10,897 nt of DNA, taken from assembly GCA_963635575.1 (NCBI GenBank), contig CAVHFU010000039.1:1-10897 (forward strand), written 5' to 3'. The position numbers and the translations under genes were made by a program. The notes beneath the pieces were generated by a model. It was not told the origin of the DNA, searched no databases, and was given only the letters and a program-made list of their open reading frames with translations. Of the stretch, positions 6,984 through 10,897 are shown piece after piece; positions within the stretch are counted from its first letter, which is position 1; every line of letters starts with the position of its first letter. The DNA is from RGIG9151 sp963635575 (lineage in GTDB: Bacteria; Bacillota; Clostridia; TANB77; RGIG9151).

Positions 6984-8102
6984 TTACAAAACCTTCAATA
7001 TCGAGCTATTGTTTAACACATCTACGCAGTAAATAAATAACGCATCTGCATTTTCGTTAAACTCTACAAAGCTACTAAGCAAAGGTGTTGCCATATATCT
7101 TAAATCAATTATTGTTATCTTACTGTATGCTTCTGTAAGTAAAGGTGTTAAGCTACTTCCATAAGAATCTCTAAAAATATATAGCTCCCTATCTCTAGCA
7201 CAATTTTCATTCTCAATAGTAATTAAAGGTACAGCACCATCTAAAAACAAGTCATACGCATCGTTGCCTGTTAATTTTTCCTCATTATACATCTTACCGT
7301 CAACCATTGTCATAGTCTTACTATCAAAAATCTTTACTTTAGCATTTTTAATAGTATCATTAGTTAAGTATGAAATAGTATCAGGCTTTAGCGGTAAAGC
7401 AGCTTGTCCGTAATAAACTCCATAAAAATCTCCCTTTTCTACCTTTTCATATGAGTTACTCAAATATTCCGAAAATTTCATAGAATTACCAAGGCTATTT
7501 GCAACATTTTGAATGTTTTCTTGTTTCCAATGAGTATCGGTTGTGCAATAATCATCAATTGTGAGTTCATTAAATATGTCTATATACGTCATATTCTTCG
7601 TAGAAGAGTTAAGGTCACTGATTAAAGTATTATAATCTATTGACGGATAACCGTTTTCTTCAGCTAAAAAATAATTCTTATCGGGAATTACAGAATAATA
7701 TACATTCATATTCTTCAAGAATTGATTTGAAACTTTATTAAACTTCTTCCCAGCATCTTTTATAGCATCTTCATTAAGCTCTTTGCTATATTTAGATACT
7801 TGACCATTAACAATATATATTCCGTTATTATCCTTTTGATTTAAAACATCATACATAAATTTAGCTTTAATCCTTCTAAAAGTATCTCTACCTACAAACT
7901 GATCTAATGAATACTTTTCAAAGTCTTTCATAAACGAAGTATCCTTTACGCTATCTACCGTTATTTCAGGAAACTGAGCAAGTTTTCTTCTTTCACTTTT
8001 AGAAATATCTCCCGGTGTTTTTAAAATATTAACTATCATTATTCCGATAATAAGTGCTAAGAAAATTACTGTTGTAAATATATTCTTTATCTTGTCGCTC
8101 AT
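6984..8102 (-). CDS. DHHW / AlgX-like SGNH acyltransferase partner, membrane-anchored
   Basis: This 372-residue protein has one N-terminal membrane segment (about residues 8-27) and an extracytoplasmic domain. Family marks are ERRKLAQFPEI at about 37-47, a D-x-F-x-GRD segment (LDQFVGRD), TDTHW with Asp189, His191 and Trp192, and RDSYGSS with Ser313. The Asp-x-His and Ser set is the SGNH-type catalytic triad used by AlgJ/AlgX-like proteins, which transfer acetyl groups to exported polysaccharide. The partner MBOAT gene lies 13 bases upstream. AGGAGGTGA (8117-8109) precedes the ATG by six bases and contains the MBOAT stop codon, suggesting translational coupling. The role in O-acetylation of a surface glycan is inferred from family and context; no polysaccharide synthesis genes are in the window, so the glycan is unknown. 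Confidence 0.85.
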   Translation of the reverse strand: MSDKIKNIFTTVIFLALIIGIMIVNILKTPGDISKSERRKLAQFPEITVDSVKDTSFMKDFEKYSLDQFVGRDTFRRIKAKFMYDVLNQKDNNGIYIVNGQVSKYSKELNEDAIKDAGKKFNKVSNQFLKNMNVYYSVIPDKNYFLAEENGYPSIDYNTLISDLNSSTKNMTYIDIFNELTIDDYCTTDTHWKQENIQNVANSLGNSMKFSEYLSNSYEKVEKGDFYGVYYGQAALPLKPDTISYLTNDTIKNAKVKIFDSKTMTMVDGKMYNEEKLTGNDAYDLFLDGAVPLITIENENCARDRELYIFRDSYGSSLTPLLTEAYSKITIIDLRYMATPLLSSFVEFNENADALFIYCVDVLNNSSILKVL

Positions 8103-8115
8103 ACTATTTCACCTC

Positions 8116-9516
8116 CTAAAACCTAAAATATAAAAATGGATTAAATGAACCGTCTATTAAATAAGCCGTACACAATATAAGTAAACAAGCCATCACAAGC
8201 GGTTGCACAAAATTTATTACACGTCTAACCTTTTCATTTTCATTTAACTTGGTAAATATATTCTTAAAAATAGGTGTAGCACAAATAATTCCCAAAATAA
8301 ATAGCACAGAATAACTTGCAATATAATAAACTGTCTCAGAACTGATTAATGGTAATCCTTTTCCAAACATATAAGATATTCTTTGCACAGCCACGCCAAT
8401 ATTCGTAGCATCAAACAATACCCAGCTTATTAGCAATATAAAGATAACATATATACGTTTTAATATGCTCGGCATTTTTTCCAAAACCGACTTTAGCAAG
8501 GTCTTTTCAAGTAATAACATAATTGCAAATAATAACCCCCATATTATAAAATTCCAACCTGCTCCGTGCCAAAATCCAGTAAGTCCCCAAACAATAAAAA
8601 TGTTTCTTATCCATTTTAACTTAGAAACTCTATTTCCCCCAAGAGGAATATATACGTAATCTCTAAACCAAGAGCTTAGTGAAATGTGCCATCTTCTCCA
8701 AAACTCAGTAATACTCTTTGATATATACGGATAGTTAAAGTTCTCTGGGAAATTAAATCCAAAAATCTTTCCAAGTCCTATTGCCATATCACTATATCCC
8801 GAGAAATCAAAATAAATGTGTAATGCATATGCAAAAGCATACATCCAATAAAATAAAACTGATGGTTCACTCGTACTCTTTGCTATTTCACAAAACTCTC
8901 CCAAAGTATTTGCAAGTAGCACCTTTTTAGATAGTCCAATTACAAACCTAGTTATTCCGTATGAAATACCTTCTAGTGAATGTACACGAGACTTTAGCTC
9001 TTTTTCAACATCAACATACCTTACAATAGGCCCTGCAATGAGTTGCGGAAATAATACTACATATGTAGCAAAATCCAAGAAATTCTTTTGAACTGCAGTA
9101 TTCCCTCGATATAAATCAATTGTATAGCTTAGTATTTGGAATGTATAAAAACTAATTCCAATAGGCAACGCTATCTTTAGCAATGATATATTTGAACTAA
9201 ATACAGCATTTATATTTTCAATAAAAAAGTCTGTATATTTAAAAATGCTAAGTAATCCTATTCCAACTACTAATGAAGAAATCAAAGCGATTTTTGAAGC
9301 TTTTTTGCCTCTGAATTTATCTATTAGAAGTCCATGTATATATCCGGAAAATGCTGCAAAAATCATTACGATAGTATAAATCGGTTCTCCCCAAAAGTAG
9401 AAAAATATACTACTCAAAAATAGAACAAGGTTTTTGGCCTTGTTCGGTATTGCAAAATATATAATTAAAACTATCGGTAAAAAATAATACAAAAAACTTA
9501 TACTAGAAAATAACAA
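8116..9516 (-). CDS. MBOAT family O-acyltransferase (AlgI/DltB-like)
   Basis: This is a polytopic membrane protein of 466 residues, close to the usual 470-500 of bacterial AlgI-like proteins. MBOAT proteins take an acyl group, usually acetyl, from a cytoplasmic donor and pass it across the membrane. The signature segments are clear: the start SSISFLYYFLPIVLIIYF, a QLIAGPIVRY motif, FDFSGYSDMAIGLG, WRRWHISLSSWFRDYVYIPLGG (His277) and GFWHGAGWNFIIWG with the invariant catalytic His317. The start is a TTG at 9516, supported by AGGAGG (9530-9525) eight bases upstream; no ATG is better placed. It is the middle gene of a three-gene operon: the upstream lipoprotein stop is 15 bases away and the DHHW gene starts 13 bases downstream. 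The substrate is not determinable. A link to D-alanylation is unlikely because no dltA, dltC or dltD is present. Confidence 0.92.
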   Translation of the reverse strand: MLFSSISFLYYFLPIVLIIYFAIPNKAKNLVLFLSSIFFYFWGEPIYTIVMIFAAFSGYIHGLLIDKFRGKKASKIALISSLVVGIGLLSIFKYTDFFIENINAVFSSNISLLKIALPIGISFYTFQILSYTIDLYRGNTAVQKNFLDFATYVVLFPQLIAGPIVRYVDVEKELKSRVHSLEGISYGITRFVIGLSKKVLLANTLGEFCEIAKSTSEPSVLFYWMYAFAYALHIYFDFSGYSDMAIGLGKIFGFNFPENFNYPYISKSITEFWRRWHISLSSWFRDYVYIPLGGNRVSKLKWIRNIFIVWGLTGFWHGAGWNFIIWGLLFAIMLLLEKTLLKSVLEKMPSILKRIYVIFILLISWVLFDATNIGVAVQRISYMFGKGLPLISSETVYYIASYSVLFILGIICATPIFKNIFTKLNENEKVRRVINFVQPLVMACLLILCTAYLIDGSFNPFLYFRF

Positions 9517-9531
9517 TATTATTTCCTCCTT

Positions 9532-10380
9532 TTATTCGACAACTGCTCTTTCTAAAGTTTCACCAACTGTTCCTAGCTTACTCTTTAGTGCATCATATAT
9601 AGCCTTACATTCGTCTTCATATCCCATTACTAACACAACATAATCGCCACTATCTACAACTAAAACGTATTCGGCACTCATACATAACCATTTTCTTGGG
9701 TTACAGTTGTCAAAAACTTTTTGTTTTATATCAGCAACATTCTTAGAATCTTTTACTTTTAGTAAACAGAATGAATAGTTTGAAGGCATCATCATTGATT
9801 CATTAGCTGCACCTTTTTCGATTAAATTGCTGTATTCATCTTGTTTTAGTCCAACATATGTAGAACTTGAGCTAGCAGTTATCTTAGCATTAAATAATGC
9901 ACGACGTTCTATTTTAGAATTTTCTACTACTGCATCTAAAATTTCACCTAATTCAGTATCGATGTTAGTTATATCCTCTTCATCACCAATATCAGGGGTT
10001 TCACTTGGTTCAGGTCTAGATATTACAATATCTCCAGGTGCAGATGTGGTAGTTGATAAAATAGCCTCAGGTTCTTTACTAGGCTTAACTTCTGGTGTTT
10101 GACTAGGTACTGTACTTGGTTTTGTACTAGGCTTTGTGGCTGGTTTATTTTCCGGTAATTCTTCAGCCGGTTTTTTTGTTTCTTCAGGTTTTTGCTCTGG
10201 AGTTTTAGTTTCTTCTGGTTGTAATTCAGGTTCTTTATCTACTTCCGGCGAAGGAGATAAAGAACCTGAATTTACCTCACTGTCTAAATTATCATTGTTT
10301 TTGTTTTCATTGCCGTTTCCGCAACCTGTAAAAGATACTATCAATGCACATAGCGCGGTAATCATAAGTAATTTTTTCAT
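9532..10380 (-). CDS. Lipoprotein with Pro-rich linker and C-terminal DUF4358-type domain
   Basis: This 282-residue exported lipoprotein has a Lys-rich start, a hydrophobic core (residues 4-17) and a lipobox ending FTGC with the lipidated Cys20. Residues about 21-140 are a low-complexity linker rich in Pro, Glu, Lys, Thr and Ser, with degenerate EETKxPE and KPST repeats, typical of a spacer through the cell wall. The C-terminal part, about 140-282, begins DITNIDTELGEILDAVVE and includes SNYSFCLLKVKDSKNVADIKQKVFD and GDYVVLVMGYEDECKAIYDA. It resembles the DUF4358 domain, which from memory often occurs next to MBOAT and DHHW genes in Clostridia. AGAGGAGG precedes the ATG by about nine bases. 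As first gene of the operon it likely helps the O-acetylation pair at the cell surface, but its function is unknown. No convincing promoter stands out in the AT-rich 10381-10504 interval. A large palindrome lies within the linker codons. Confidence 0.82.
   Translation of the reverse strand: MKKLLMITALCALIVSFTGCGNGNENKNNDNLDSEVNSGSLSPSPEVDKEPELQPEETKTPEQKPEETKKPAEELPENKPATKPSTKPSTVPSQTPEVKPSKEPEAILSTTTSAPGDIVISRPEPSETPDIGDEEDITNIDTELGEILDAVVENSKIERRALFNAKITASSSSTYVGLKQDEYSNLIEKGAANESMMMPSNYSFCLLKVKDSKNVADIKQKVFDNCNPRKWLCMSAEYVLVVDSGDYVVLVMGYEDECKAIYDALKSKLGTVGETLERAVVE
10223..10272. repeat. Long near-perfect palindrome inside the lipoprotein gene
   Basis: Bases 10223-10240 are the exact reverse complement of 10255-10272 (18 bp). 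The 14-base centre forms a further four pairs (CTTC 10242-10245 with GAAG 10250-10253) around a four-base loop, after one A/G mismatch. Outside, a few more pairs form past a single-base bulge. The hairpin lies about 110 bases into the lipoprotein coding sequence and encodes linker residues just after the lipidated Cys. It is far longer than expected by chance and stronger than the terminators in the window, but no T-run follows. Confidence 0.85.
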
Positions 10381-10504
10381 TAGTTTTATCCTCCTCTATA
10401 ATTTTCTAATACATAGACGAATAGAAAATACAAAATGTTTCAAAATTTTTTAAAAAAGTACAAATTTTATAAATTACCACAAATTACGAAGAAATTTTTT
10501 ATAA

Positions 10505-10816
10505 TCACTCATCAATTCCTAAAACATCATGAAAATATGGAAGTGTAGAAAATTTATACTTACGTTCAAATTCTTTCTCTTTAAGTAATATATCACCTTT
10601 TACATGTCCTATATATTTATCGATATATTTTATGACATCGTTAACTATTTTGGGCATATTTATCATTGCCTCGTTATATTCATCTTGGTCAACAATAGCA
10701 ATATCCGAACTAAGATATTTGCAATCCTTAATTAAAATAACTTTTGAATAATTTAAGCCAGAACGCGATTTTTTTGAACGTTTTGTATTTTTAAATATGT
10801 ATGCGTTATTATGCAA
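10505..10816 (-). CDS. Short ORF, probably the truncated C-terminal part of a larger protein
   Basis: This is a 103-residue basic, soluble-looking protein. The TTG at 10816 is the first available start, but it has no ribosome binding site. The frame stays open upstream to a TGA at 10855-10853 without an ATG, so the N-terminus appears missing. Segments such as KSRSGLNYSKVILIKD, AIVDQDEYNEA and KYKFSTLPYFHDVLGI suggest the C-terminal half of a PemK/MazF-like or related toxin-type family of Clostridia. This is recall-based and weak. A typical N-terminal half of such a toxin would lie at 10817 and beyond but is not there in any frame. No antitoxin gene is visible, and no GC-rich terminator follows the stop. 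It may be a decayed remnant left by a rearrangement. Confidence 0.45.
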   Translation of the reverse strand: MHNNAYIFKNTKRSKKSRSGLNYSKVILIKDCKYLSSDIAIVDQDEYNEAMINMPKIVNDVIKYIDKYIGHVKGDILLKEKEFERKYKFSTLPYFHDVLGIDE

Positions 10817-10897
10817 AATACACGAACGAAAAGGGACACATATGGATTTATGTCAAGTTTTTAGACACAATTTTTCGAACAGTTTAAATTACTGCAT

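Noticed and set aside
10130..10240. Tandem DNA repeat in the lipoprotein linker
   Set aside because: The KPST and EETK units are degenerate at base level. This is ordinary low-complexity Pro/Thr/Glu linker rather than a discrete repeat array.
9827..10453. Plus-strand open frames opposite the lipoprotein gene
   Set aside because: Ser/Gly-rich sequence is the expected antisense reading of Pro/Glu/Thr-rich codons, and no ribosome binding site is present.

Overview
The window is AT-rich, has strong AGGAGG-type ribosome binding sites, uses TTG and GTG starts alongside ATG, and carries Gram-positive style intrinsic terminators and sigma-A promoters. Together with the gene content (a zinc-finger-less TopB, and a DUF4358-type lipoprotein + MBOAT + DHHW set) this points to a low-GC Firmicute, most likely a gut-type member of Clostridia. 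The species cannot be named from the sequence alone.

Layout from left to right. Positions 1-197 hold two strong hairpin terminators and no gene. 198-929 (minus) is a diverged UMP kinase (pyrH-like) standing alone, without the usual tsf or frr neighbours. Its probable promoter lies inside a 10-bp inverted repeat that also looks like the terminator of the next gene. 1058-5466 (minus) is a two-gene unit: topB (DNA topoisomerase III), followed after a few bases by a large protein with a transglutaminase-like Cys-His-Asp core and an unrecognised repetitive N-terminal half. A divergent intergenic region at about 5467-5676 carries a candidate topB promoter and, facing right, an exact-consensus promoter (TTGACA, 17 bp, TATAAT). 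That promoter drives a YfbR-like HD-domain nucleotidase gene (5677-6886, plus) that is split by a +1 frameshift near 6013-6030. This gene is visibly less AT-rich than its neighbours.

After back-to-back terminators at 6900-6976, a three-gene minus-strand operon runs from 10380 down to 6984: a lipoprotein with a long Pro/Glu/Lys/Thr linker, an MBOAT O-acyltransferase (AlgI/DltB-like), and a membrane-anchored DHHW/AlgX-like SGNH protein. In related systems the MBOAT protein moves an acetyl group across the membrane and the SGNH partner places it on a surface polysaccharide; the lipoprotein's part is unknown. The lipoprotein gene contains a striking, almost perfect palindrome of about 50 bp within its coding sequence. 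The right edge (10505-10816, minus) holds a short ORF without a good start or ribosome binding site, which looks like the C-terminal remnant of a larger protein.

No tRNA, rRNA, CRISPR array or complete insertion sequence was seen. No gene-free stretch exceeds 300 bases. The points most worth checking are the frameshifted HD gene, the intragenic palindrome, the orphan diverged UMP kinase with its overlapping promoter and hairpin, and the truncated ORF at the right edge.
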